A stretch of 64,000 bases of DNA, taken from NCBI RefSeq assembly GCF_004359215.1, contig NC_090613.1:5696700-5760699 (forward strand). The letters are read 5' to 3'. Below are positions 44,870-57,408 of the stretch, piece by piece. Within the stretch, counting starts at the first letter, position 1. Each line of letters starts with the position of its first letter. The position numbers were made by a program, and so were the translations under genes. Source of the stretch: Bremia lactucae (taxonomy: Eukaryota > Oomycota > Peronosporomycetes > Peronosporales > Peronosporaceae). Under the pieces are notes generated by a model. The model worked only from the letters and a program-made list of their open reading frames with translations. It had not been told where the DNA came from and searched no databases.

Positions 44870-45190
44870 CGGACCCCACATCCGTTCCCAGAACGTGGTA
44901 CCGCGGATGTTTTTGCTACATTGCGCAGGACACCATACCCTGAGTCCAACATAATTACGAGTGCGCTCGACGAAGATTAAGAGCAGGCAATCCTCAGAGA
45001 GGAATAAGCTCGTCGTCAAGCTGCAGACATTGCGAAAGCAAAAGCTCACAGCGATATCGATTCACTCCAATTAGTGTGGAAGAGCACTTCAAAAAAGTTA
45101 CAGGTCGCAGCTTGATCATCGAGACCTCCGGGCCCAAGTCGAGGACGCCGAAGGAGCTCGCTGGTCGCGACGCTCCAATAGAGCGTGACT
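44870..45190 (-). pseudogene. Antisense-ORF N-terminal fragment of copy F, inverted
   Basis: Matches bases 10-250 of copy A, but its coding sense now runs on the plus strand, opposite to its other half at 44690-44820 (words such as PESNI near 44940, KAKAHSD near 45035 and GRDA at 45175, read on plus). The two halves would join at the EELAARD/LHEQYLT point, so a local inversion of about 300 bp is implied. 45191-45369 is unrecognised element DNA. Confidence 0.5.
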
Positions 45191-45369
45191 TTCATAGTCC
45201 ACCATCTTCTCATCGTTAAGGAAGGAGCTAAGAGTCTGGGGCTGACGCTTAGTTGCCATCAGACAAAGGAATGCAGAACCCAACCGAACGGTTAGCTGTT
45301 TATATTCCAACCTCAAAAAATAAATAAAGCGAATCTTGTCATCGGTGTCAACAGTCTGATGGAGGAGTG

Positions 45370-45443
45370 TGTAATGGGGCACACTTCGGTTGGTGAACCG
45401 TTGTTCTGGTAAATCTATTGTATGGGTAAAATACTCTTCTTGT
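45370..45443 (+). repeat. Start of the 3' LTR (L3) of copy F
   Basis: TGTAATGGGGCACACTTCGG to about GGGTAAAATAC, the first 74 bases of L3. The LTR is interrupted by L1, pogo and L2 sequence and continues at 47716-47935. Confidence 0.7.
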
Positions 45444-45763
45444 ACTACGACTTGTACTGCTTCAGTACAAGTCCACTTCGCACTGCTTCAGTTGCGAGTG
45501 GTGCCTTACGTTATTTCACGTACACTAGTACGTGCAGAGGAAGACTTCTCTTTAAGGTAACTAGCTTAAAGAGGGTAAAATGAAAACTGTATTAATATAA
45601 TGAAGTGTCTCTTGTTCTATCTTTGTAAATGCTAACTTAATTATAATCTAATACTAAACATGTAACTGAATTCTTATCTCTATCTTATCGGTAATTCTCT
45701 CTTTGATTACTCCTACAGCTGATTAGTCTGCGGAATAAATAGTTATAATGGTCTATATCTATA
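45444..45763 (-). repeat. L1 LTR fragment, split by a pogo element
   Basis: Matches 38575-38885 closely: ACTTGTACTGCTTCAGTAC, CACGTACACTAGTACGTGCA, GAAAACTGTAT and ATGGTCTATATCTA. It stops at a TA dinucleotide where the DNA transposon begins. Confidence 0.7.
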
Positions 45764-47642
45764 CAGTAGAACCCCTCTAAAGTAATACTCTTAGGACCGA
45801 AAAGTAATATTACTTTATGCGTTTTATTACTTTAGATGCCAACCTCTTCTCTCCAGAAAATTTTCGTTTAGGAAGCTCAATGTGCAGCTGACGCATTCTC
45901 CTATCACTAATGAAATCCGCATAGCTATCAGTAAAAGGAAGCGTGATACCAGTGGAACACAGAAGGATATTGCACAATGGGTGGTAGAGAAATTTGGCAT
46001 GACTGTCAGTCAAGCTGCGATTTCCAAGATTCTCAAGCAGCAGGAGCACTGGATCTCCCAAGGTGAAAAAGCTGGTGCAGGAGACGGAGCAAAAATTAGT
46101 ATGGATGCGAAGCGTCCGAAGACTGTAGAATACCCTCTCATGGAAGAGGCACTTTACAAATTTGTGCGAACTTACGAAGATGTCATGGATCTCTCGGGTG
46201 AACTTTATAAAGAAAAGGGGAGAATTTTTTTGGAGAGACTGTTCCCCGATCAAGACACAAATACGTTTCTCCAATGGCTGGTTGAACAGGTTCAAAGCTC
46301 GATATGGAATCAAAGAGCGAGTGAGACATGGAGAGAGCGGTTCGGTTAACATGGAGATACTCGAGCAATCCTTACCCGCAATTCGAGAAGTTTTGGATCA
46401 GTATGAATCGAAGGATATCTACAATATGGATGAAACGGGTTTGTTTTACCGACTTCAGGTATGTCGGGGCCAGTTGAAATCACTTTGGAAGCAACTTCAA
46501 ATACTAAAATTTATTGCCTCCTCACTTTAGGCTGATCGTTCACTTGCAACGAAGCAACTGGAGGGCCGCAAGCAGCACAAGGAACGGCTAACTTTTGTTG
46601 TTTGTGCCAACGGAGATGGCTCAGATCGTGTCCCACTTTGGGTGATTGGGAAATACTTGAATCCCCGTTGTCTCAAAAATATCAATCGTCAGAACCTTGG
46701 CTGCCACTACAGGGCAAACCCGAAGGCTTGGATGAACAGTGTATTGTTTTTGGAATGGCTACAATGGTTTAATCGGAGGATGGGGAGAAGACAGGTGCTG
46801 CTGATTATGGACAATTGTCCTGCTCATGTTCCAATTGACAGCTTGCCGGAGCTGGCCAATGTTAAAATCCTTTACCTGCCGCCCAACACAACTTCCCGAA
46901 TTCAGCCTTGTGATGCAGGCATTATTCGAACTTTGAAGGCCTTTTACAGGGAAATTTTCAATCGTAACTTGCTAAGAGCATTGGAGCTGGATGAAACACT
47001 TGACAATGTGGAAGCGCATAAAAAAGTGGATGTTTTGAAGGCGATGGTGTGGGCTGTGGAGGCCTGGAATATGGTGACCAAGGAAACTATTCGTAATTGT
47101 TTTAATCACTGCAAAATTCGGACATCAAGCTTGAACATCCAAGTTCCTGCTAGGGCGACCGAACCCCCCGCAAATGTTGCAGATGACCTGATGTTACAGA
47201 ATGATCAACTGTACCGCAATCCAATGGACATCAACGCCACCCTCAACAACCCCTTGGAGAGAGAGGTCGCCTATAGTCCTGACGTAGAAGACATTGTGGC
47301 AGTAACAATGGAAGAACATGGATTGTCTTTGCCTGTAGAAGTGGAAGGAGGGATTCCCGATGCGGATGATAGCGAAGTGCCAGCCCCCGTGAAAGCCAAG
47401 GACGTCCTTGATGCAATAAGGTTGTGTAAACTGTACTTCATGCAGAGGGAGTGTGATACTTCCACGACTCACAGGAAACTGAATGAAGTTTTGGACGATT
47501 TTGAAAGGATACAGATTACTGGACAGAAGCAAGTCACTCTCCATCGATTTCTCTCAAAAGCGGCAAAAGAAGTATAGTTATTTGAAAAAAATTTTTTTTT
47601 AGATACAACTTAATATATTACTTTTGGGGTATGTGTCTACTA
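45764..47642 (+). mobile_element. Tc1/mariner-type pogo/Tigger DNA transposon
   Basis: The left end, CAGTAGAACCCCTCTAAAG, starts right after a TA, as expected for pogo elements. The right end near 47614-47642 holds a poor reverse match (ATTACTTT, GGGGT, TCTAC). In between is a pogo transposase gene. The uninterrupted L1 LTR at 38860-38890 (GGTCTATATCTACTAATG) serves as the empty site. Confidence 0.75.
45882..47577 (+). pseudogene. pogo/Tigger transposase (one frameshift, one intron)
   Basis: Transposase that cuts and pastes the element. Exon 1 (45882-46458) encodes an N-terminal helix-turn-helix (QKDIAQWVVEKFGMTVSQAA), a second CENP-B-type DNA-binding region, and the first catalytic Asp in YNMDETGLFYRL. 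A single-base frame change near 46265-46272 interrupts it. A 72-bp intron (46459-46530, GTATGT...TTTAG) keeps frame; its acceptor TAG is the apparent stop of the unspliced frame. Exon 2 (46531-47577) holds the second and third catalytic Asp (LLIMDNCPAH, TTSRIQPCDAG) and an acidic tail. The shift may be decay or a sequencing error. Confidence 0.85.
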
Positions 47643-47649
47643 ATACCAT

Positions 47650-47715
47650 GCCCTTAAGTACCAAATGTACTTAATGGGGACTGTGTAACATTAGGGCAAC
47701 TCTAGCTCGTTACAA
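47650..47715 (-). repeat. L2 LTR terminal fragment
   Basis: Reverse complement of the first 65 bases of L2 (CCCTTAAGTACCAAATGTAC, GGGGACTGTGTAACATTAGG, CTCGTTACA). It sits between the pogo element and the L3 remainder. Confidence 0.65.
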
Positions 47716-47935
47716 AATATAAATCTGGCGGCCGAAATGTAATTTAAATTAGCTAGGGTAAGGTTTTAAATTAAATAATTAACTGAAATGCAGTTCCCCT
47801 TTTGATCTTATAGCGTTTAGTGCCTTCGTAAGGCTTGCGAATTGATCTGTAAGAGATAAAAGCCTTTTAAGGTATATACTCTTGGGCACTAGTTACCACT
47901 TGGTTCTACGAGCCCCTGAATCAGATGAATCAGAC
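47716..47935 (+). repeat. L3 LTR, interrupted second part (copy F)
   Basis: Continues L3 from the hairpin arm ATCTGGCGGCCG through AATTTAAATTAGCTAGGGTA to the ACTTGGTTCTACGAGCCCCT block. The LTR end is not present. The next 70 bases (47936-48007) lead into the host gene. Confidence 0.65.
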
Positions 47936-48007
47936 AAAAAGGACAAGGAGAATATTCTCTCTACCTGTCGTCAAAGGGAATTATTGTGAATTGATGTTTA
48001 GATGAAA

Positions 48008-49083
<1,076 letters not shown>

Positions 49084-49203
49084 TATCAATTGCGAATCGT
49101 TTTTGTGATATGCAAGATGGATACACTCTGACACGTGATTATTTTGGACTATATTGAAAGCCAATGAATTAAAAAAATTACGAAACGTCAAATGGCGATT
49201 CTG

Positions 49204-50289
49204 TTAGTGAGTTACTCCGTCAAGGAGAGGACTAAATTGGAGTCCTAAACTGACGCCGAGAACGAGTATGTGAGGTACACCGTTCGCAACAAGGTTTCCC
49301 GCGATTGCAAGAAATGGAAGATACAGTGCAGGATGTTGTTGATCGAATAAATGAAGCAACGGAATATCAATGTCCTTCCAGAATTCGTAGCAGCCGTTCA
49401 CATTGAGGTATACGACATGTTCACTCCCGGGAACACGCGCTTGAAAAGGCGTGAAAGCACGACAGAATATCGCCAGGAAGGTAGTTAAAATCGACGAGCC
49501 GACAAAGCTTGAGCCATGCATTCCACCGTGTCCACAAGTAATCTGAATACGGACGGCCATAAGAAGGCTACATAAAACCTTATGCGTTGCAATACAATAA
49601 ACGTACGCATAAGCACAGAGGCAGGAACCACAGGTGATGGGTAGCAAAAACTGTCTTCGAAATAGAACGATTTTCCGGGTACGTGAGGTATGTCATGACC
49701 CCCATAATAAATTTCCCACAAAAAATGTACGAAAAAAAGTCGAGGTACCACAGTAGCTGGTCTCCTGAGACCGTCACCATCTAAAGCAACAAGAAATACA
49801 TGCATCCTTTTCAACTTATGTCGACTGTTATTGTATACTATCGGCTTAGACTTACCGCCACACCGACGAGAAAAGGCTTTGAGAAGTAAAGTGCCATGAC
49901 TACCAGCACCAGCGATATATTGCACCCCCACAACATCTCGTATAAAACATAGGTGCCTAAAAGTAGTCAGTACTTTATTTTCCTGATAAAGCTCGATATC
50001 TCTCCCTACCGTGTTCGTAGAACCGTGAGAGTACCATCATGGCAGTGTAGAGCGCGACAAATGCCCCTACTTTGCTACAACACAAAAGATAGTCATAAAT
50101 TTTGCTTTGCCTTCGTCAACGCCGTCGCAAAGTCACGAACGGGAAGCTAAAATTTTCGACGTGATCATCCGCAGCAAAGAAATTGTCCATCTGAAGCACG
50201 AGAAACATCACAATGCAGAAGCCCAGCACTACTACGGCGACGACACGAGGCAGGTCCTTTTGAGAAACATGCACTGGCACGGGAGACAT
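49204..50289 (-). CDS. Multi-pass membrane protein, family not recognised
   Basis: Five exons on the minus strand: 50289-50121, 50069-50010, 49956-49856, 49780-49617 and 49567-49204 (introns 51, 53, 75 and 49 bp); 858 nt, 285 residues. A hydrophobic segment lies at about 14-32, followed by several more (GAFVALYTAMMVLS, ISLVLVVMALYF, SYIFCGKFIMGVMTYL, HHLWFLPLLLMAV, SILTTFLAIFCRAF, and a long C-terminal one). The HHLWFLPLLL motif recalls membrane acyltransferases, but I cannot place the protein. Its start lies 36 bp after the peptidyl-tRNA hydrolase stop, and its stop 120 bp before the KDO-8-P synthase start. Exon 5 uses the frame open to 49204; the GT at 49616 has a weak context. Confidence 0.65.
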
Positions 50290-50325
50290 ACGAGTCAAAG
50301 CCCTTAGCTTCAGTATTAAAATGCT

Positions 50326-51350
50326 TTATTTAATACCGTGTCTATCGTTCATATACTGAATTAAATATTGCTGTAAATCCATGCTATTGGCGTGCGTCGT
50401 GGCTTGCGCCACGCCTCGGTGCAGATAGAGCCGCATTAACTCAGTCGTGTAGTCAAGCAAGCTTTGCAACACTTCTTGCTCGTTTCCATTAAATCTTTCA
50501 AGCACGTACTTGTCCATTGCCGTCCCAGAGGGCGCGCCACTATTACCTCCGGTAAACCAGTGCGGTGCCCCGACGCCGATGCGAAGACGAGCGAAGCGTT
50601 CAGTACCTGTGCACTTTATAATGTCGCGCACGCCGTTTTGGCCACCAGGTCCTCCCTTCGCTTTGAAGCGACACGCACCAAATGGAATGGCCACATCATC
50701 TGTGACCACGAGCAATTCGTCCTGCCGATTTTGTGCCAGCGGATTCTTTTTGAGCCGCCAACGATGAGACTGCATGAATGCGCGGACGGCAGTGCCGGAG
50801 CAATTCATAAACGTCGTAGGAAGCAACAACGCAACATTGACGTCCTGATGAAGCACTCCTTCCTTCAACGTCCGCTCTTTGGCTCGATTGGATGATCGAT
50901 TGACTAAATCGTCAATGGGGTACGTGTACCCCTTATCAGTTGCATTTTGCTGGAATGGAAGGCGAAATCGCGCTACGTTGCCATGATTACCTGGTTCATG
51001 TTGCAGCCTTAAGGGCTTTTCCTGCATGATAAAATCAAATCATTTTAAAGAAAATGGAGATAGGATCGACCTACCGTCACACGTGATGCATAGTTCTCCA
51101 AGAAATGCTTCACGGCCACAAAGCCAATATTATGTCTAGCAGATGAGAAGTTATTAGCAATATATTGTGAATATGCTGCTTGATGCAATATAATTAGGCA
51201 GCATCTCCACCTAGTGCTGGTAAACTTGTCGCCCGGGTTGCCTAAACCCACTATGAGCTTGCGGACGTGATCATACTTGAGCGAAGAGGTCGTGAATGCA
51301 GCCTGCGCATCAACTACCCTAAGTAATGGATTAATACGAAGTCTATTCAT
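50326..51350 (-). CDS. pth: Peptidyl-tRNA hydrolase, probably mitochondrial
   Basis: Releases tRNA from peptidyl-tRNAs dropped by stalled ribosomes. Exons 51350-51211, 51135-51075 and 51021-50326 (introns 75 and 53 bp); 298 residues. The N-terminal 28 residues are basic and fit mitochondrial import. Family motifs: KLIVGLGNPGDKF, RHNIGF with the catalytic His (its Arg codon is split by intron 1), LLPTTFMNCSG, VVTDDVAIPFG with the catalytic Asp, and KGGPGGQNGVRDI, where most bacterial enzymes have GHNGL (Gln replaces His). The protein is longer than the roughly 195-residue bacterial form because of the N-terminal extension, an insertion near 85-125 and a C-terminal tail. Confidence 0.9.
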
Positions 51351-51823
51351 GTGATGTTAGAGTTGTGGATGATAAACTTTTGCTCTAAATACACGAATTA
51401 ATATAAATAATTTGAAAAAATATCGAGTTTTAGATTTCATAACAAGAGATAACAAAAAGTAATTTTGATATTGTAACAATTTTGTAAAGCATAACAAAAT
51501 TATCGTTAATAAAAACTCGATAAATATCCCATTGAATATTTTAGGTTTGCACAAAATATGGACGATTGTATTATCCCAATCGATATTTTGAATATATGCA
51601 AAATGTAGATTATAAATTATTTCCGTTATCTTCTATTCTAAACATTGCACAGTTTGAAATAATGAAATTGCAAAACTAAGTACAATCGGCTTTTTACCAT
51701 GAAAATGAACAAAAATTGTCACATTGGAAGTTTTCTTTTTTTCAATAAAATGCCCAGATGTATCGATAAACTAATAAGGTCGGTCCTATCATTGTGATTG
51801 ACAAAATAATTCAGTAAAAAATT
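51351..51823. other. AT-rich intergenic region
   Basis: About 470 bases, very AT-rich, between the start of the peptidyl-tRNA hydrolase gene and the stop of the NAT9-like gene. It should hold the promoter of the former. No repeat or RNA gene is seen. Confidence 0.4.
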
Positions 51824-52836
<1,013 letters not shown>

Positions 52837-52889
52837 GTCAACGCGACGTTCAAGTGGTACACATCATTCTGTTCATATTCATTTCTAGT
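52837..52889. promoter_or_regulatory. Bidirectional promoter region NAT9/TBC
   Basis: Only 53 bases lie between the two start codons on opposite strands. The 5' untranslated regions and core promoters of both genes must overlap here or lie within the neighbouring gene. No clear TATA or initiator element stands out. Confidence 0.5.
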
Positions 52890-55348
52890 ATGAGCTTAAG
52901 AACGACGAAGTGCTCACTTGGCGCCCAGTTCGAGGCGGCTGTGCCAATATTAGTCCGCCATGGATGGATGCAGGTAATGCGCTGTCTTTTTCTGCCTTTG
53001 CTAACGTGAAAATTGGAGTGAATATTGACGCTTGCTAGTAACCATAAGCGTAGATTCACGCGGTGGAGGCCGTGGCGGCAGTTAACAAGAGTCTGCGGTC
53101 GCTCGTGGGGCGTCAGAAGCTAAGACGGTTGGCGGTTCGAGTCTCCAATATTTCCACGAAGTCTCGATTTTGGTATGCGGTATATTTCTGCATGAAGGAA
53201 CTAGTTGAATCGAATAATTTCTTGACTACATTCTTGAAGCTACTGGCTACTTGCTGGGGATGTGTCGACGCTGCTCAAGGACATTCCAGACGGATCAAGC
53301 AGTCAAGAGATGTATCTAAAGGTTAGCATACAAATGAGATTCTATCGCAGTGACGTACTGACCAAGGATGTAGCTAGCGGACATAAAGAGTTTGGAAGAT
53401 ACAGCGACGTTAGAATCCACAGGAGTCGAAGGAGAGATAGACCGCGATATTGAACGAACTTTTCCCGCCAACGCCTTTTATACCAAACATGGTCGAGAGA
53501 TTGATTTATACATCGAAGGACAGGGGGGCTTGAGCTAATAGAACTGCTACATTGACTTGATAGGTGACGGGAAACGTCAGCTTGGCAATGTTCTAAAAGC
53601 CATCACGAGTTATGCTCATGACGTTGGATACTGTCAGGTATGTCGAAGAAATCTGCAGTAGAGTTAATGGAATATATTCGTACGACTCATGTTGTTATGA
53701 TGCGCACAAGGGAATGAATTATGTTGTTGCTGCTCTACTCCTTTTGATGAAAGATTCACAAGATGCAATGGCCTTGTATCTTGAAGAATTTTCAATGCAA
53801 GAGGCAGCGTTTTGGCTCACACTTGCACTCATTCGACACAGAGGCATGGCAGAGCTGTGGAAGCCCAAGATGCCAGGGTTTGTATCACATTGCTTCGTCG
53901 CAGAACTCGATTGCTTGCTGAAGAAATCAATGTGATTGACGTATCTAGGCTGTCGCAATGTATCTACCTCTTACAGCAACTTTTAAAACTGCACTTTTAT
54001 GATCTCTCGGCCCACTTTCGACACATTGGACTGCATTCGAGCATCTTAGTCACTCAGGTACAATCAGTTCACGCACCATATGTAGCAAATAATGCTTTAT
54101 ATTCATAATTGTTTGCAGTGGTTTGTGACGGTATTTGCTCGAGTCCTCACTCCTTCAAGTCTTGTCCGAGTGTGGGATTTAGTTTTCATGGATGGTTGGA
54201 AAGCCGTGTATCAAGTCGCTCTCGCCATTATTGCGGAGCTCCGACCAACGCTTCTCACGATGGTAAAGATCATCCAGTGCTTAAATATTGAACAAGAGGA
54301 TCGTATACTATATCGTGGTGTTACAGGATCTTGAACAGTGTAGCGAATTTTTTCGACAAAACCCTCGACTAGGGCTTGAAAAAAAAATCCCAAGTCCTGC
54401 TGTCTTGCTGCAACGCGCATTGAGCTTTAAAGTGACACGCAGTAGCTTGAAACAACTTGAGGAAGAGAGGCATCTCGAGGTAAGAAACTGTTCTAAAAAA
54501 AAGTAGTAAACGAAGTATGATCACTTTTTGGCTTCTAGTATCTTCGTCTTCGCTTACAAGAAACGCCACTTTCGGACGAGCATCGTATACTCTTCCCTTC
54601 CCTTGGATACGAAGGTGATGTGGCTGCAAAGAAGAAAGCATTGCAATTGATTCGCCAAAAGCTACAGCATTACGACACCGACGTCGCAAGTGACACGATT
54701 GTTCTTCAAGGAAAAATTGAGGCGGCGGAAAAAGCACAGGCCACGGCAATGTCCATTCGTTACGCCCTTGCGTACGCATTATCCGAGGCTACGATTGAAC
54801 TAAACGAACGTTTGGAGATTCAAACTCGGTTACGCTTCAAGTTTCACAAGCTCATGGCAACTGCAATTACAGAAGCGACGACATCCACTTCCGCGAGTGC
54901 TTGTGCTTCCGGCTTTACAATCTGGAGCCATCCATTTGAATTTATCAATGAACGAATGACGAGTTGTCTCGAGCGTCTTCCGCTTCTTGCAAGTTTCTTG
55001 GAATCTGGAAACGAAAGTCAAAACGATGCCTTGGATATCGACGAATTCGAGACGCAGCGGAATCTGAAGCATCTCGAAATGTTAGTTCCACGTTTAGCTG
55101 CGGAATTGCGAGTATTGCAACAATCATTAGCGTACAATGAGCGCGCTTTGCGTCCATTGCAATTACGGACTCGGCAGCTACATGGAGAGGCTCAACTTGC
55201 GCGTTTTGAAGTGGAAGAAACACAATTGTTTAAAGACAAATTGGCGGATCAATTGCTACAAATCATGCTAACAAGCGAGAAGCTCAAGAACGAACGAATG
55301 CAGCAGCTATTTGCAGAAGTCGATACGAATGAAAAGATTAGTACATGA
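52890..55348 (+). CDS. TBC-domain Rab GTPase-activating protein
   Basis: Stimulates GTP hydrolysis by Rab proteins in vesicle traffic. Ten exons in frame: 52890-52973, 53054-53172, 53240-53321, 53374-53491, 53564-53637, 53711-53881, 53977-54057, 54119-54262, 54327-54479 and 54539-55348; 1836 nt, 611 residues. The catalytic arginine finger is in EIDRDIERTFP and the glutamine finger in VGYCQGMNYV, which spans an intron. Later TBC motifs: HIGLHSSILVTQWF and LVRVWDLVFMDGWKAVYQVA. The C-terminal 270 residues (last exon) form charged coiled coil. The first two exons are the least certain, since they show no clear motif. The intron 53882-53976 is inferred from frame and a good acceptor. Confidence 0.82.
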
Positions 55349-55512
55349 GCCCAATGTTAAAAGTACCTATTGTATTTTCAACCGTTGAGAGAACATGCAC
55401 TATAGCCGAAACTATCACACACGAGCTCGGAGAAACACGCGTGTTAGATCATGTTGCTAATCGTCCGAGCTAGGCCTCGCAAAGTCGAATCCATCATTTC
55501 TGATGACACGAT

Positions 55513-57030
55513 TTATTCGTCCTCTGTAACGACGTCGGCGTCAGCAAATTCATCGGCAATCGTCACTTCACAAGTCACAGATGGAGCCATGCCTGGACCC
55601 CAAGATGGTAGGTCCGCAGCAATACCACCAAGCGCTGGAAACGCGTCCTTGTCGCTAGCATTAAACTTGTTCTTCTTCTTGCTCTTGTGTAACGACACGA
55701 CATCATCTAAAGACACGACTTCCATAGTTGCGCTCGAGGTCTTTTCAGTTGTAACTCGCATATCTTGGTCGCGGAACCAGTCCTTCTTGGCCTTAACAGC
55801 AGCCAGTGATTCAGCAATAACGTCCGCAGCACGAGGCGGCAAGAGGCCAATCGTACTAAACGCTTCCAACTGTGCCAATGGTAGCACCAGTTTCGAGACT
55901 TTTTTGGTTTTCTTGCTATTGCGCATTTTCTTGCTCTTTTTCCCATTGCTTATTATCATGAAATCCTCTTCTTTGCGCTGAAGCGGCTTCATACCATCAA
56001 GTACAAGAGGCGTCGCGATGGTCTCATTTACCTGTTCAGCTTGCTCTTCCTTGAGCTCTTTTCCATACGTCTTCTCTAAAAAGCTGACAAGCGCATCACA
56101 GAGGTCCATTTCATTCTGATACGGGTGAATCTTGGCCATTTCCTTCTCATAATCTGCAAGTTTCGTTTCGTATTCCATCTTGCGTGCTTCCTCCTCTTTC
56201 TGACGCTCCATTTCTTTCTTTCGACGCACGAGACGAATATTGTTGTAATACTTGTCGTTTGCTTCTTTAAACTCTTTTCGAAGACTTTTAATGGCCGTGA
56301 ACTTTTCATCCAGTTGTTCTTTAATCTCTTTCCGCTCCTTTGCCAATGCTGGAAACCGATCCTTCTTGTTCTCTTCCTCGTTCAAGCGGTATAACTCGTC
56401 CAACACCTTCTTCTGCTCGTTGAGTTTTTCTTGCAACACATCAATTTCTTCATTTTTCTTCTCCTGCAAAGAACGCGTTTCTTTCATACTCTCATTCTGC
56501 TTGTCCATGATCGCCTGATTCCCTGAGATTTCACTAATTTGAAGCCTCTGGGCTTGCAATTGCTCAATTTCTTTAATAATACGCTTTTCCTCGGTAAGAG
56601 ACATTGAAACCGTTTCTTGCTTGTGCTTGAGCGCATTAATGGCCGTATCAAACTCCGCAGCAGAGCCGTACTTAAAATTCGCGCGCGCACTGCGCTGAGT
56701 CTTGATTGTCGAGTCCTTCTCATCGCGCGCTTGACGCAAACGAGCAGTTATCATATTGCGCTGTTGAATCAAGTTGTCTTTCTCTGCTCGTAGGGCTGCG
56801 AATTTCACCTTGGCCTCTTGAATTTGGCCACCATAGCCGCTGCGATTCGACTTCAAAGCGTCTATTTCTGTATGAATCACATTTGAACGCGCTTGAAGCT
56901 TTTTAATTGCATCGTCGAGCGCTGCAACTTTCGCCTCGTGTTCAGCCTTGTCCGGCTTGTTCAAACGCTCAATTACATCTGGAATGTCCATTGCCTCTGT
57001 GGCTACGACGGGAGCGTCTTCGACGCTCAT
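55513..57030 (-). CDS. BFR1-like coiled-coil protein
   Basis: Single exon, 505 residues, ATG at 57030. An N-terminal short acidic piece is followed by almost continuous charged coiled coil (residues about 25-310), including FKYGSAAEFDTAINALKHKQ and VSMSLTEEKRIIKEIEQLQ, the signature of the yeast Bfr1 family. A less charged part with a Lys-rich patch (KKSKKMRNSKKTKKVSK) and an acidic end follow. Bfr1 is an mRNA-binding, polysome- and ER-associated protein that also influences nuclear segregation (established in yeast). It converges with the TBC gene, whose stop is 164 bp away. Confidence 0.85.
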   Translation of the reverse strand: MSVEDAPVVATEAMDIPDVIERLNKPDKAEHEAKVAALDDAIKKLQARSNVIHTEIDALKSNRSGYGGQIQEAKVKFAALRAEKDNLIQQRNMITARLRQARDEKDSTIKTQRSARANFKYGSAAEFDTAINALKHKQETVSMSLTEEKRIIKEIEQLQAQRLQISEISGNQAIMDKQNESMKETRSLQEKKNEEIDVLQEKLNEQKKVLDELYRLNEEENKKDRFPALAKERKEIKEQLDEKFTAIKSLRKEFKEANDKYYNNIRLVRRKKEMERQKEEEARKMEYETKLADYEKEMAKIHPYQNEMDLCDALVSFLEKTYGKELKEEQAEQVNETIATPLVLDGMKPLQRKEEDFMIISNGKKSKKMRNSKKTKKVSKLVLPLAQLEAFSTIGLLPPRAADVIAESLAAVKAKKDWFRDQDMRVTTEKTSSATMEVVSLDDVVSLHKSKKKNKFNASDKDAFPALGGIAADLPSWGPGMAPSVTCEVTIADEFADADVVTEDE

Positions 57031-57408
57031 CTTGCACGCGGTGTGTAAGGGGAAGTTGACAATTTGTTCATTTGATTCGACGCCACGTGTTGGAGGACTT
57101 CACTGGCTGATAACCGCTATCACCATAACGAGTTTTGACCAATTAAGTTTTTGCCATAGAACTAAGCTTGCCATAAAAAATTTACGATGCAGCAACAACT
57201 TCCACGCTTCTTACACACAGAAATGAATTTAAAGATGTTTTTAAAATTACAGAATCCCCCGCTATGTAATAACCTAATGGATTTTGTCATGCACTACTTA
57301 TGTATAATACACATAATACTTCAATGAATATATTAAAGCTCGAGTTTTATTACAAACTGGTAAGGAAAGTTAAAAAAAGGAAAACTGTGGGAGGTTGGGC
57401 AGAAAGCA

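Larger units (their letters stand above)
40858..45443 (+). mobile_element. Ty3/Gypsy family 1, copy F (5' truncated)
   Basis: Plus-strand remnant starting inside the gag tail (PEPMNLSLVEEGE, 40868): protease 40915-41230, linker, RT 41980-42670, RNase H, integrase 43200-44450, post-integrase linker 44490-44690, antisense-ORF remains and the start of a 3' LTR at 45370. The 5' LTR and most of gag are missing. Confidence 0.8.

Noticed and set aside
45116..45382. Minus-strand frame of 88 residues next to the copy F LTR
   Set aside because: It crosses the LTR start and has no counterpart in copies A or C; left unassigned.
49440..49450. Apparent frameshift in the membrane protein gene near an AAAA run
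   Set aside because: It arises only if exon 4 is ended at 49607. Using the GT at 49616 (intron 49568-49616) keeps one frame to the stop at 49204.
53870..53980. Apparent frame break in the TBC domain
   Set aside because: An intron at 53882-53976 with a good pyrimidine-rich acceptor restores phase on both sides, so no indel is needed.
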